Assembly: GCF_022346995.1 (NCBI RefSeq)
Contig: NZ_JAKRNM010000001.1
Span: forward strand, 1,550,001-1,614,000
Source: Paenibacillus sp. ACRRY
GTDB taxonomy: Bacteria; Bacillota; Bacilli; Paenibacillales; Paenibacillaceae
Length of the DNA stretch: 64,000 nucleotides
Direction of reading: 5' to 3'
The notes under the pieces: generated by a model
Told to the model about the DNA's origin: nothing
Seen by the model: the letters and a program-made list of their open reading frames with translations, nothing else
Database searches by the model: none
Translations under genes and position numbers: made by a program
Part shown: positions 53,766 to 63,912 of the stretch, one piece after another
Position numbering within the stretch: the stretch's first letter is position 1
Layout: each line of letters starts with the position of its first letter

Positions 53766-56198
53766 TTAACCTTTCCAATGTCCCGAAACCGGATGAATCC
53801 CCCAGATATCGGTAGCATATTCACTAATGGTTCGGTCACTGGAGAAGATACCGGATTGAGCCGTATTAAGAATCGTTCGATGTGACCAGCCGGGCACATC
53901 ACGATAAGCCTTATCAATGGCCGCGTGAGCATCTGCATAGGCAGCAAAGTCACGCAATACAAAATACTCATCTCCATGTGCCAGCAATGAATCATAGATA
54001 TCCCAGAATTCGCCTTCCCGACAACAGAATGGTCCTGGATGAACGAGCTGTTCTACCACTTCACGAATGCGTTCATCCTGCTGCACAATTTCGTTTGGAC
54101 GATAGCTGCCGGAACGATAATAATCCAGCACTTCATCCGCTCGCAGACCGAAGATAAACATGTTCTCTTCTCCAACCTGCTCAGCCATCTCCACGTTAGC
54201 CCCATCCATCGTACCAATGGTTAACGCGCCGTTCATCATAAACTTCATATTGCCCGTACCCGAAGCTTCCTTCCCTGCAGTGGAGATTTGTTCACTGACG
54301 TCCGCAGCCGGAATAATTTTTTCAGCCAGAGAGACGGAATAATTTTCGAGGAAAAATACTTTCAGCCGGTCATTTACCGCCTTATCCTTGTTCACGGTAT
54401 CCGCAACCGTGTTGATCAGCTTGATGATTTTTTTCGCAAAATAATAACTTGGTGCAGCCTTCGCTCCAAAGATGAACGTACGTGGCACGATATCGAATGA
54501 CGAGTCATTCTTAAGACGATTATACAGGTGCATAACATGTAAAATATTGAGAAGCTGGCGCTTGTAGCCATGCAGCCTTTTCACCTGTACATCAAAAATG
54601 GAATCCGGATTAACCGCCGTTCCGGTATGATCCAGAATGTATGCAGCAAGTCGTTCCTTATTTTCATGTTTGATGGACCTGAACTGCTGCTGGAATGACG
54701 CGTCGCCTGCATATCCGGTGAGTTCATTCAATCTGCCTGGCTCTGTCATCCATTCACTACCGATCGTATCGGTAATCAGGTTGGACAGTTTGGGATTCGC
54801 ATGCATTAACCAGCGACGATGCGTTATCCCATTCGTCTTATTGTTGAAGCGCTCCGGATATAGGGCATAAAACGGCGCCATCTCCCGCTCCTTCAAGATT
54901 TCGGTATGCAATGCAGCGACACCGTTAATGCTGTGACTGCCGACAATCGCCAGATGTGCCATACGAACCTGATCGTTCGCAATGATAGCCAAATGTTGGA
55001 TACGCTCCTGCTCTCCCGGATAACGGTCCAGAAGCATGCCGCAGAATCGCTTGTTAATCTCTTCAATGATCATATAAATGCGTGGCAGCAGCTTGCTGAT
55101 CATGGATACTGGCCATTTCTCCAGCGCCTCACTCAGCGTCGTATGATTGGTATAAGAGACGGTACGCGTCGTAATGTCCCACGCTTCATCCCAACCATAA
55201 CCCTTCACATCAATGAGAATCCGCATCAATTCCGGAATGACCAGCGTCGGATGGGTATCATTGATGTGGAATGCCACCTTGTCTGGTAACCGGTCATATG
55301 AAAGTTCCAGTTTGTTAAATGTACGCAATGCACTTTGGACGCCGGCAGAGCACATGAAATATTGCTGTTTCAAGCGAAGCAGCTTGCCCTCGTACTGGGA
55401 ATCGTCCGGGTATAGAAACTCGGAAATCGACTCCACCGACCGGCTGTAATCCAGGTAACCATAATAGTTCGAAGGGGTATCCAACGAGGTTTCCCTCTTC
55501 GGCTCTGCACTCCACAGGCGAAGTGTGTTCACATGCGGCTGACCGTATCCAATAACCGGAATATCGTAGGGTACCGCAACGACGGATTCCGCATCCTTGG
55601 TCACAAAATGATAGTGTCCATCCTGCTCATAGGCCTCTACCCGGCCCCAGAACTGAACCTCGACCTTTTTGTCCGGACGTCTTACTTCCCACTCATTACC
55701 CTTATCGAGCCAATTGTCCGGAAGCTCTACCTGGTTACCACCGATAATTTTTTGCTCAAACAATCCGTATTTATAACGGATACCACAGCCATGGCCAGCG
55801 TAACCGAGGGATGCGAGCGAGTCCAGAAAGCATGCCGCCAAACGTCCCAATCCGCCATTACCCAAGCCGGCATCCGATTCTTGTTCCTCGATATCCTCCA
55901 GCGAGAAACCCAGCTCAACGAGACTGTCGCGAACCAGTTCCAGTTCATTCACGTTCAACAAATTGTTGCCCAGCAGACGTCCAATCAGGAATTCCAGCGA
56001 GAAGTAATATACCTGTTTATCCTGGCGCTGCTTGAATCCCTGATTCGACGCTGCCCAGTCCTGACCCGCATACTCGCGAATCATGCTGCCCAGAACGTGA
56101 TAGACGTCTTCGTTCGTGGCTTCTTCAAGTGGTTTGCCCAATTTGCTGACCAGATTCCGCCCAAAAATACTCTTGAATGTTTCCTTGTTGTCAAACAA
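53766..56198 (-). CDS. glgP: Glycogen phosphorylase
   Basis: 810 residues, the normal length of glycogen/maltodextrin phosphorylases. It releases glucose-1-phosphate from glycogen chain ends using phosphate and pyridoxal phosphate. The cofactor lysine is Lys652 in EASGTGNMKFMMNG; other hallmarks are DAGLGNGGLGRLAACFLDS and VKRLHGYKRQ. The start is TTG 56198, nine bases after GGAGG. It is the last gene of glgC-glgD-glgP, preceded by a 299-base spacer with a long stem-loop. Confidence 0.95.
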   Translation of the reverse strand: MFDNKETFKSIFGRNLVSKLGKPLEEATNEDVYHVLGSMIREYAGQDWAASNQGFKQRQDKQVYYFSLEFLIGRLLGNNLLNVNELELVRDSLVELGFSLEDIEEQESDAGLGNGGLGRLAACFLDSLASLGYAGHGCGIRYKYGLFEQKIIGGNQVELPDNWLDKGNEWEVRRPDKKVEVQFWGRVEAYEQDGHYHFVTKDAESVVAVPYDIPVIGYGQPHVNTLRLWSAEPKRETSLDTPSNYYGYLDYSRSVESISEFLYPDDSQYEGKLLRLKQQYFMCSAGVQSALRTFNKLELSYDRLPDKVAFHINDTHPTLVIPELMRILIDVKGYGWDEAWDITTRTVSYTNHTTLSEALEKWPVSMISKLLPRIYMIIEEINKRFCGMLLDRYPGEQERIQHLAIIANDQVRMAHLAIVGSHSINGVAALHTEILKEREMAPFYALYPERFNNKTNGITHRRWLMHANPKLSNLITDTIGSEWMTEPGRLNELTGYAGDASFQQQFRSIKHENKERLAAYILDHTGTAVNPDSIFDVQVKRLHGYKRQLLNILHVMHLYNRLKNDSSFDIVPRTFIFGAKAAPSYYFAKKIIKLINTVADTVNKDKAVNDRLKVFFLENYSVSLAEKIIPAADVSEQISTAGKEASGTGNMKFMMNGALTIGTMDGANVEMAEQVGEENMFIFGLRADEVLDYYRSGSYRPNEIVQQDERIREVVEQLVHPGPFCCREGEFWDIYDSLLAHGDEYFVLRDFAAYADAHAAIDKAYRDVPGWSHRTILNTAQSGIFSSDRTISEYATDIWGIHPVSGHWKG

Positions 56199-56308
56199 AA
56201 GCAGGTTCCTCCCGGTGAAATTCTGTAGGATGGTTTATTTCATACGCTTCACTGCTCAAATCCAGCATGTGCCCGTTCCGGTTACGAATCGATCTTCCGA
56301 TCGCCGTT

Positions 56309-56355
56309 ATCCCTGGATTTTTTCAACTTTTTAATAAGGTGAAAATCCAGGGATA
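56309..56355 (-). other. Long stem-loop in the glgD-glgP spacer
   Basis: TATCCCTGGATTTT (56309-56322) pairs perfectly over 14 bases with AAAATCCAGGGATA (56342-56355), with a 19-base A/T-rich loop. Neither side has a T-run, so it does not look like an intrinsic terminator. Next to it is the smaller palindrome CGATCttcCGATCG near 56290-56302. It may act as an mRNA-processing or stability element between glgD and glgP. The rest of the 299-base spacer shows no gene. Confidence 0.55.
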
Positions 56356-56497
56356 AATGCGAACGCGTTGCTTCTCCAGAATCGACTTCGTCCCCTTCAC
56401 TACTTCTGCTCTTTCTGCTTGAGCATTGCAATTACGCGTATAACCATCCTTCAGAATTTATATTTTATTTATAGATGATATCGGTTAACAGCTGGTA

Positions 56498-57601
56498 TTA
56501 GATAATAGTACTCTTCGCCAAGATATACGGGTTCGACGGGTCCCCGATGAGCGTCTGCCCACCGGTCAGTTTCACGTCTTTGTCCAGAATGACATTCTCC
56601 AGTACCGCATCTTCACCGATGTAACATTTCTGCATGATAATTGAGCCTTTAATTCTGGCTCCCTTCGCTACGTGCACACCCCTGAACAAGATGCTGTTCT
56701 CCACTTCTCCGCCCACAATACATCCATTGGCAAGCAGTGAATGTTTGACCTCGGCGGTGTCGAGATATTTTGCAGGTGCCTCGTATTTAATCTTGGTCTG
56801 AACGGGTTCTTCTCTGAAAAGTTGTTCATACAACCCCGTATTCAACAGCTCCATACTGTTGCGATAATAACTGTCAATGGAATTAATCACGGCATGGTAG
56901 CCCTCATAAGCATATGCGGCAATTTTTAATCCATCCGGATTTTTCTGTATGACATCACGGAAGAAATGGCTCTCGCCATGATCAATGCAGCGCTGGACCT
57001 GGCGCAGGAACAACTCCTTTTTCATGATGAAAATTTCTGTATATATATTCGGGTGATCGGCGCTTTGGTGAATGTCCACCACATTACCGTTCCCGTCATG
57101 TTCAACTTTGACACAGGCATCGTGCTCAGGCAGCAGTTGATCCACTCTTTTGCAGATCAGCGTCACGTCTGCTCCCTTGTTCACATGATATCGATAGGCA
57201 TCCTGCAGATCTACTTTGGTCACATGCCGACTGCCGGCATGAACCACATATTCCCCCGAACCGCGGTGGAAGAAATCGAGATTATTGTGAAAATGCTGCA
57301 AATCCCCCTGTGACGTATCCGTTGGATCATTCCAGTCCGGCGGCAAGATGAACATGCCTCCGTGCTTGCGATCCAGATCCCAGGGCTTGCCGTCACTCAG
57401 GTGATCCATTAACGAACGGTATTTACGGCGGACAAACACACCAATACTCTCAATGCCCGCATTCATCATATTGGATAATACAAAATCAATTAGACGGTAA
57501 CGCCCGGCATAAGGCACCGCGGCTCCGCAGCGAAAGTACGTCAATTCCTTCAATTCCTCAAGTTCCTGATCAAGGTTAATAACACCGATTAATGGTTTCA
57601 T
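56498..57601 (-). CDS. glgD: Glucose-1-phosphate adenylyltransferase subunit GlgD
   Basis: 367 residues. Nucleotidyltransferase fold with degenerate catalytic motifs: FRCGAAVPYAGRYRLIDFVLSNMMNAGI in place of the canonical GGxGxRL...KPA loop, then the left-handed beta-helix repeats (NGCIVGGEVENSILFRGVHVAKGARI). In Bacillus relatives GlgD is the regulatory partner of GlgC. ATG 57601 is ten bases after AAAGGAC; GTG 57610 is the alternative. It begins 26 bases after glgC. Confidence 0.93.
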   Translation of the reverse strand: MKPLIGVINLDQELEELKELTYFRCGAAVPYAGRYRLIDFVLSNMMNAGIESIGVFVRRKYRSLMDHLSDGKPWDLDRKHGGMFILPPDWNDPTDTSQGDLQHFHNNLDFFHRGSGEYVVHAGSRHVTKVDLQDAYRYHVNKGADVTLICKRVDQLLPEHDACVKVEHDGNGNVVDIHQSADHPNIYTEIFIMKKELFLRQVQRCIDHGESHFFRDVIQKNPDGLKIAAYAYEGYHAVINSIDSYYRNSMELLNTGLYEQLFREEPVQTKIKYEAPAKYLDTAEVKHSLLANGCIVGGEVENSILFRGVHVAKGARIKGSIIMQKCYIGEDAVLENVILDKDVKLTGGQTLIGDPSNPYILAKSTII

Positions 57602-57627
57602 CGCATGCACCGTCCTTTGGGCTCAGT

Positions 57628-58800
57628 TTAGACTTTAGTTGTCATTCCCTGTTGAAGCTGACGTTCCAATTCTTCATGGTCCACAAGCAATACGTCACTT
57701 TCATCCTCAGGCGCAGGGGATAGGTAGGCACCATCTGGAATGACCAGTCCTTCGGCAATAATGGCTCTGTGAATGCGGACGTTCTTCCCGATCTTTACCC
57801 GTGGCATCACGACAGAATCAATGACGGAACTGTGCTCTCCAACCTCCACCCCGTAGAACAGTATAGAGTGGTTAACCTCCCCATGCACAACGCTGCCTTC
57901 ACTAATTATGCAATTCCGCACCTTGGCCGCAGGCGAAATATACTGTGCAGGCTGATTCGGATTACGGGTGTAAATGCGCCATTCGGGATCATTCAGGTTG
58001 AGCGGTGTTTCCTCATCAAGCAGATCCATGTTGGACTCCCACAAACTGCGGATGGTACCTACGTCTTTCCAATAGCCTTCAAAAGGATAAGCGTATAAGG
58101 ATTTTTCATTTTCAAGCAATAAGGGAATGATGTCTTTGCCAAAGTCGTATGAGGTGGATGCCTGTTGTTCGTCCTGGATCAGGAAACGTTTCAGTACATC
58201 CCACTTGAAGAGATAAATACCCATGGAAGCAAGTGTGCTTTTGGGTTCAGGAGGCTTTTCTTCGAATTCGTAGATGCGGTAATCATCGTGGGTGTTAAGC
58301 AGCCCAAACCGGCTGGCTTCTTCGAGCGGAACGTCAATGACCGATATGGTGCAATCCGCGTCCTTTTCCTTGTGATACCTGAGCATTTTTTCGTAATCCA
58401 TTTTGTAAATGTGATCCCCTGAAAGAACGAGTACATGCTCTGGATCGAATTGTTCAATGAAATTCAGGTTGCGGTATATCGCATCTGCTGTGCCTCGGTA
58501 CCAGTTACTCCCGTCTTCACGCTCATGCGGTGGAAGGACGTATACTCCGCCATTTTTGCGATCCAGATCCCAATCGCTGCCAATGCCGATATATGAGTGC
58601 AATACCAGAGGTTCGTATTGTGTTAGTACTCCAACGGTATCGATGCCTGAATTGGAGCAGTTGCTTAGAGGAAAATCAATAATCCGGTAGGTCCCGCCAA
58701 AATATACAGCCGGCTTCGCCAGTGATTTGGTCAACCCTTTTAACCTTTTGCCTTGCCCTCCTGCGAGCAGCATCGCTACAACTTCTTTTTTTGCCATCAT
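57628..58800 (-). CDS. glgC: Glucose-1-phosphate adenylyltransferase catalytic subunit GlgC
   Basis: 390 residues. It makes ADP-glucose from ATP and glucose-1-phosphate, the first step of glycogen synthesis. The catalytic loop is intact: [24 protein letters not shown], with [11 protein letters not shown] and a C-terminal beta-helix ([20 protein letters not shown]). ATG 58800 is five bases after GGAGG and is preferred to the reading to 58821. It heads the operon; glgA and glgB, found in the same operon in B. subtilis, are absent. Confidence 0.95.
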   Translation of the reverse strand: MMAKKEVVAMLLAGGQGKRLKGLTKSLAKPAVYFGGTYRIIDFPLSNCSNSGIDTVGVLTQYEPLVLHSYIGIGSDWDLDRKNGGVYVLPPHEREDGSNWYRGTADAIYRNLNFIEQFDPEHVLVLSGDHIYKMDYEKMLRYHKEKDADCTISVIDVPLEEASRFGLLNTHDDYRIYEFEEKPPEPKSTLASMGIYLFKWDVLKRFLIQDEQQASTSYDFGKDIIPLLLENEKSLYAYPFEGYWKDVGTIRSLWESNMDLLDEETPLNLNDPEWRIYTRNPNQPAQYISPAAKVRNCIISEGSVVHGEVNHSILFYGVEVGEHSSVIDSVVMPRVKIGKNVRIHRAIIAEGLVIPDGAYLSPAPEDESDVLLVDHEELERQLQQGMTTKV

Positions 58801-59349
58801 TACAGCCTCCTCCACGCGCATTCATTCTGGTTCATTTCAGAGCCCATAATCCAATATTCTGTTGTGTGGACGCTGTTGTCATGATTAGGAGCACGCTGTA
58901 CAGACAAACCGTATTGATTGATATCGCATTCTCGCCCGAGATTGTAGCGGAACGTAATTTGTTGTTATGTCTGAGTAGGATGATCATTACAGAGTAGCCT
59001 TGACTTGCCGTGCAGAGGTGATTGGTGGAATTGAAATTAAGATGTACCCCGTGAGAAATGCAATCCGTAATCCCTAAATAACATTAAACACGAAACGGGC
59101 CGAGGAATCTTGCTGGAAACGTAAGACAAAAGTTCAGGCTGATATCACTCCTTTTTGATGCTGCTGTGATTCAATTATTGTATTCGCTGTTGAGAATCAA
59201 AATCCTTTTGCTTTTGTACGATTGATTAAAATGGAAAAATAAGTAACTCCCCGCCTTGGGCATGACAAAAAGCCAGGACTGCGCCCGGCTCATTGCCTGT
59301 TCATTTTTCGCTTCTGAATAAACACTGTTCAGGATAATGATACTCGTAT
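58801..59349. other. Intergenic region between glgC and the iron alcohol dehydrogenase gene
   Basis: 549 bases with no convincing gene on either strand. It should contain the minus-strand glg promoter, but I could not place a clear -35/-10 pair. The only firm element is the dehydrogenase terminator near 59266-59291. Confidence 0.5.
59266..59291 (-). terminator. Terminator of the iron alcohol dehydrogenase gene
   Basis: On the minus strand AGCCGGG (59291-59285) pairs with CCTGGCT (59278-59272), allowing one G-T pair, followed by TTTTTGTC. Confidence 0.7.
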
Positions 59350-60501
59350 CTATATAATTTTGCGAAAAAGCTCCATCACTTCTTCTCGCGAAGGCTGATA
59401 CGGATTGCCGGGAGCACAGGCGTCTTTCATCGCATTATCTGCAAGCAGCTCAAGATCGGGATCCGTCACGCCCAGTTCGGACAATTTCTCGGGAATGCCC
59501 ACTTCCCTGGAGAGCTGGCGTATAGCGTCAATGACATACATGGAGCACTCTTCATCACTTTTATCCTTCACATTCATGCCGATGGCTTTGGCGATATGCC
59601 GGAATTTGCCGGGCACATGCTTCGCGTTCATCTCCTCCACATAAGGGAGCAGCATGGCGTTACATACACCGTGCGGCAGATCGTACACACCTCCAAGTTG
59701 ATGTGCCATGGCATGCACATAGCCGAGACCCGCATTATTAAAAGCCATTCCTCCCAAGAAGCAGGCATAGGTCATATGTTCCCTGGCTTCAAGATCGCTC
59801 CCGTCTCTGACCGCTCGCGGCAAATATTCAAAGATCAATTCAACCGCTGCGGCAGCGGTCGCACTGGTCACTGTAAATCCGCCTGGCGTTACCATCGCTT
59901 CCACCGCATGGGTCAGAGCATCCATGCCAGTTGCAGCTGTCAGACTGGCTGGTTTGCTAAGCATCAATTCCGGATCGTTCACTGACAGAGAGACCAGACT
60001 GTTTCGATCCACCATCACCATTTTCACCTTGCGTTCTTCATCCGTAATCACGTAGTTAATGGTCACCTCACTCGATGTACCGGCAGTCGTATTGAACGCT
60101 ACAAGCGGTACAGACTTATGATGCGATTGATGCAATCCTTCGTAGTCCCGAATATGTCCACCATTGGTAGCGACAATGCCGATAGCCTTCGCTGCGTCCT
60201 GGGGTGAACCTCCGCCTATCGATATAATGGCATCACAGCCATGTTCCTGATACACTTTGAGGCCTTCATGCACATTTTGACACGTTGGATTGGGTTGTAC
60301 TTCATCATATACAACGTAGTCTAGCCCTGATTTTCTTAATATAGACAATACCTGTTCAGCTACACCGGAAGAGATTAACTGCCGATCGCTGACAACTAAC
60401 GCTTTACGAATATCCATGTCCTGAATCATCTTGCCTGCTTCCTGTAAACATCCCCTGCCCATCAAGTTCACGGGCGGAACATAATAAGCATGTGTTGCCA
60501 T
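59350..60501 (-). CDS. Iron-containing (type III) alcohol dehydrogenase
   Basis: 383 residues. N-terminal Rossmann-type NAD(P) domain with GGGSPQD (96-102), then a helical metal domain with Fe ligands Asp194, His198, His263 and His277 (GMDALTHAVEA, HAMAHQLGGVYDLPHG). It reversibly oxidises an alcohol to the aldehyde in the cytoplasm; the actual substrate cannot be fixed, with 1,3-propanediol, butanol and ethanol enzymes all in this group. AGGAGG is nine bases before ATG 60501. It stands alone. Confidence 0.92.
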   Translation of the reverse strand: MATHAYYVPPVNLMGRGCLQEAGKMIQDMDIRKALVVSDRQLISSGVAEQVLSILRKSGLDYVVYDEVQPNPTCQNVHEGLKVYQEHGCDAIISIGGGSPQDAAKAIGIVATNGGHIRDYEGLHQSHHKSVPLVAFNTTAGTSSEVTINYVITDEERKVKMVMVDRNSLVSLSVNDPELMLSKPASLTAATGMDALTHAVEAMVTPGGFTVTSATAAAAVELIFEYLPRAVRDGSDLEAREHMTYACFLGGMAFNNAGLGYVHAMAHQLGGVYDLPHGVCNAMLLPYVEEMNAKHVPGKFRHIAKAIGMNVKDKSDEECSMYVIDAIRQLSREVGIPEKLSELGVTDPDLELLADNAMKDACAPGNPYQPSREEVMELFRKII

Positions 60502-60666
60502 CTGAACCAGCCTCCTGTAACCCCTGATTTACTGTCTTTATTGTACCTGAATCCGTTTTCAGATATAGTGAAATAAATCACATTCATTGGAGAAATGTTA
60601 CACTTTCCCTTTCCTAATGCTGAGTCTCTCCTTCCTTTTTTTTATTTCACAAGTTATAGATACGTG

Positions 60667-60706
60667 CAAAAAACGGCCTGAAACCAGAGGTTTCAAAGCC
60701 GTTTTT
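60667..60706. terminator. Terminator after the oligopeptidase gene
   Basis: AAAAACGGC (60669-60677) plus TGAAACC (60679-60685) pair with GGTTTCA (60689-60695) plus GCCGTTTTT (60698-60706). On the minus strand it ends the M3 peptidase transcript, with TTTTTTGCAC following. Confidence 0.85.
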
Positions 60707-60780
60707 CAAGTATTATCATCTTAATCATTTACCCTCAGCACTGTATGGAACGATCGGTATCATGTCTGCATATAACTTGC

Positions 60781-62475
60781 TTACAGAGCTTTATCGTCTA
60801 CTCCATCCAGCCATGCTTCAATATCACCGATCACGGAAGAGACACAGCCGTCCTCAAACGGTGAATTAAGACCAGCCAATTCAACCAATCCTGTGAAGGA
60901 GAGACTTCCGCCCGCTTTGCACAGGGTCAGATAATCGGCCCATGCAGACTTCATATCCTCGTTACTGCGTTTCCAGAATTGGAAAGCGCAGATCTGAGCC
61001 AGCGTATAGTCGATGTAATAGAACGGCGAGGAGAAAATGTGCCCCTGCTTATGCCAGAATCCACCCTGCTCCAGATAGGCATTATCCTTGTAGTTGATGT
61101 GTGGCAGATACGTTTTCTCAATGTTGCGCCATGCTTGTTTGCGCTCAGCCGGCGTTGCATCCGGGTTGGCATAGACGAAGTGCTGGAATTCATCCACGGC
61201 AACGCCATAAGGAATAAAGAGCAAACCGGAGGACAGGTGATCAAACTTGTATTTGTCCGTATCTTCCTTGAAGAACAATTCCATCCACGGCCATGTGAAA
61301 AATTCCATGCTCATGGAATGAATCTCTGCCGATTCGTAAGTCGGCCAGTTGTATTCCGGCACCTCAAAGTGACGGCTCTCATACACCTGGAATGCGTGAC
61401 CGGCTTCGTGTGTCAGGACATCGATATCGCCGGATGTACCATTGAAGTTCGAGAAAATAAACGGTACTTTATAATCATTCAGGAAGGTGCAATATCCACC
61501 GCCCTGCTTGCCCTTTTTACTAACCAAATCCATTAGTTCGTTCTCCGTCATCATCTGGAAGAACGTATCTGTCTCAGGTGACAGCTCAGCGTACATTTTT
61601 TTACCATTTTCAATAATCCAGTCCGGATCCCCTTTAGGAGTCGGGTTACCTGTCTTGAAGCTGAAGCCCTGGTCATAAAAATAGAGCGTATCGACATCGA
61701 TCCGGCTGCGCTGACGCTCTCTGAGCTTCGTGGCCACGGGTACAATATAATCACGAACCTGCGCTCTGAAATTGGCAACCATCTCTGCGTTATAATCGGT
61801 ACGATTCATGCGATCATAACCAAGTTCCACATAGGATGGATAGCCTAGTTTTTTGGCAATTTGCGTACGTACCTTTACAAGCTCATCGTAAATGCGGTCA
61901 AATTCCGCTTCGTGCTCAGCCATGAATGTATATCTTGCTTCCGAAGCGCGTTCCCGCATGGAACGATCTGTAGACAGTTCAAACGGATGCAGCTGTGGCA
62001 AGGTACGTTCTTCGCCTTCAAACGGAATTTTTGCGGAAGCAATCAATTGATTATATTCTGTGGACAGCTTGTTCTCTTTTTGAAGATCCTCGATAATTTC
62101 CGGGCTGAAGGTCTTCAGGGACTGTTCTGCCAGTTGGAACAGCTGTGTTCCCCATTTTTGCTCCAGTTCCGCACGGAATTTCGAGTTAACCAGTGCCCGA
62201 TAATAATCGGTGATGTACTCTTGAATAATCGGCGAGCTTTCATCCAGAAATTCGTTTTCTGCTTTGTAGAATGTATCATTCGTGTCAATGGAGTGGCGGA
62301 TATAGACCAATTGTGCCATGGTCTCAAAATCACTGCGCAATGCATTAATCTGATCCATGAATCCGCTCTGCTCATCCACCGTAGCCGCAGCTTCAAAACC
62401 TTTCAATAGCTCACGGAAAGATGTTTTGATTTTTTCCAGATCGGGACGTGTATACGTATATTCACTAAATTTCAT
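60781..62475 (-). CDS. M3-family oligoendopeptidase (PepF-like)
   Basis: 564 residues, cytoplasmic. Zinc motif HEAGH at 356-360 in DVLTHEAGHAFQVYESR, with the third ligand Glu in SAEIHSMSMEFF. The helical N-terminal half encloses the active-site channel as usual in M3 enzymes. It cleaves short peptides for turnover or nutrition. AAAGGGTG lies about ten bases before ATG 62475. Confidence 0.92.
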   Translation of the reverse strand: MKFSEYTYTRPDLEKIKTSFRELLKGFEAAATVDEQSGFMDQINALRSDFETMAQLVYIRHSIDTNDTFYKAENEFLDESSPIIQEYITDYYRALVNSKFRAELEQKWGTQLFQLAEQSLKTFSPEIIEDLQKENKLSTEYNQLIASAKIPFEGEERTLPQLHPFELSTDRSMRERASEARYTFMAEHEAEFDRIYDELVKVRTQIAKKLGYPSYVELGYDRMNRTDYNAEMVANFRAQVRDYIVPVATKLRERQRSRIDVDTLYFYDQGFSFKTGNPTPKGDPDWIIENGKKMYAELSPETDTFFQMMTENELMDLVSKKGKQGGGYCTFLNDYKVPFIFSNFNGTSGDIDVLTHEAGHAFQVYESRHFEVPEYNWPTYESAEIHSMSMEFFTWPWMELFFKEDTDKYKFDHLSSGLLFIPYGVAVDEFQHFVYANPDATPAERKQAWRNIEKTYLPHINYKDNAYLEQGGFWHKQGHIFSSPFYYIDYTLAQICAFQFWKRSNEDMKSAWADYLTLCKAGGSLSFTGLVELAGLNSPFEDGCVSSVIGDIEAWLDGVDDKAL

Positions 62476-62696
62476 TTATGTACACCCTTTCCTGTTAGGC
62501 ATATTTCGGGAAATATCCCGAGTTGGACTAATCCCTATTATACAAAAGAGCAGCCTAAAAATCCCATCTTTACGAAAAATATTTGTCCATCGGTCAAATT
62601 GTGCGACACCTCTCGTTATATATATTACGTGCTTATGTAAGGTACAAACTTATATGTAAGTAACGAAATGTACAGAGCATCAGGATAACATCTTAC

Positions 62697-62734
62697 AAAA
62701 CAAATAAACCTGCCTCGCATACGCGCGAAGCAAG
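62697..62734 (-). terminator. Terminator of the 30-aa membrane peptide gene
   Basis: On the minus strand CTTGCTTCGC (62734-62725) pairs with GCGAGGCAGG (62718-62709), allowing G-T pairs, followed by TTTATTTGTTTTG. Confidence 0.65.
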
Positions 62735-62769
62735 CTTATGGCTTGTCTCATGTCCATGTAATTTATGGT

Positions 62770-62862
62770 TTAGCTATTGTCTTTGTCAAGAATCTGAAAG
62801 AACCAGCCCATTCCGATCATTCCCACAACCATTACTGCAATTAGAATAATGATGTATGTCAT
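62770..62862 (-). CDS. 30-residue single-helix membrane peptide
   Basis: ATG 62862 follows GGGAGGGG. The 30-residue product is one hydrophobic helix (TYIIILIAVMVVGMIGMGWFF) with the polar end QILDKDNS. A terminator follows. Size, strong ribosome site and helix suggest a real small membrane protein, perhaps a regulator of a membrane complex, but I recognise no family. Confidence 0.6.
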   Translation of the reverse strand: MTYIIILIAVMVVGMIGMGWFFQILDKDNS

Positions 62863-63174
62863 GAATGTACCCCTCCCTGCATCCGATTGATCAACATACT
62901 ATAAACAGTTTACACGGTGAAACGCCTTTTGAATTGTCCTAACATTGACAAAAATACGACATCTTTAATTTTAACATAAACTAGTATTGCACAACTATTG
63001 GATCTGCATCCAACTGGTCACATCGAAATTCTCATCAAATGAGCATGACTTACCAGAAGTTTCATCCGTCATATTTACGGTGTATACTATAATCCTATGA
63101 TTCATAAATAAAGGATTGAATGCAGCATGTAGTATGGATTTATGCAAATCGCTTACGTAGAAAGGTTGAAATCA
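62863..63174. other. Divergent intergenic region before the C-terminal-anchor lipoprotein gene
   Basis: 312 bases without a gene. TATAAT at 63088-63093 on the plus strand is a good -10 for the downstream lipoprotein gene, without a clear -35. TTGACA at 62946-62951 (plus strand) has no -10 at normal spacing. Confidence 0.45.
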
Positions 63175-63912
63175 ATGTCGACTCGTATCACCTTACGCCA
63201 TCTATTTATTACCATTATGCTTGGCCTCATGCTGATTATTCTATCCGCTTGTGCCGATGGAGAAGCCCATCTGACCGTCAACATGGATGGTTCAACGGAT
63301 CTGGATATCCATCTCGGTGTAACCGAATCCGCGCTCGGGAAGATTGGACAAGACAATCTGATGCCCCTGCTTGAGGAAGTCCTGAAGAAAAATAACTTCC
63401 AGGCTGAGGTCGTAGACGAAGGAGAACGGAAGCAACTCTCGGCAACAACACACTATGAGAAAAGCAATACCGCTGCTAGCTTCGATATGTCCAAACTTCC
63501 AAAAGGTATCCAGGTTGAGCAGACAACGGAACCAGGCTTCTTCACTTCCAGATTCCATGTTACTGCCACCGCTGACCTGATGGAATCCATGCCGGATGGG
63601 GAGATTAAGGATCAGATCAACAAGGTGCCAAGCTTCCTTAAAAACCTGCTGCTCAAGGATGTGAACTTCGACTTCAAACTGAGTCTGCCCATCCAAGCCG
63701 AAGATTCCAACGCGGACCTGGTTGAGGATCAGGGGAAGACACTGACCTGGCACCTTTCTCCCCTCAATTCGAATACACTGGATTTGACAGTACAGGTTCC
63801 CAACATTCGTAACATTATCATTACTGCAGTCATTGCTTTGATTGTTGTCGCTGCTCTGCTCATCTGGTTCTTTGTCCGTCGCAAACGGACAAGACGCCGC
63901 CGTATGGGATAA
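63175..63912 (+). CDS. Lipoprotein with C-terminal membrane anchor (DUF3153/LppM-like)
   Basis: 245 residues. A lipoprotein signal (LIILSAC, Cys about 26) is followed by a beta-rich domain beginning AHLTVNMDGSTDLDIHLGV, as in LppM/DUF3153-like proteins, then a membrane helix (about 214-234, IIITAVIALIVVAALLIWFFV) and a strongly basic tail RRKRTRRRR. It is thus held to the outer face at both ends. Family assignment is by resemblance and moderate; function unknown. I chose ATG 63175 after AAAGG over the reading to 63142. No clear terminator falls before the window edge. Confidence 0.7.
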   Translation: MSTRITLRHLFITIMLGLMLIILSACADGEAHLTVNMDGSTDLDIHLGVTESALGKIGQDNLMPLLEEVLKKNNFQAEVVDEGERKQLSATTHYEKSNTAASFDMSKLPKGIQVEQTTEPGFFTSRFHVTATADLMESMPDGEIKDQINKVPSFLKNLLLKDVNFDFKLSLPIQAEDSNADLVEDQGKTLTWHLSPLNSNTLDLTVQVPNIRNIIITAVIALIVVAALLIWFFVRRKRTRRRRMG

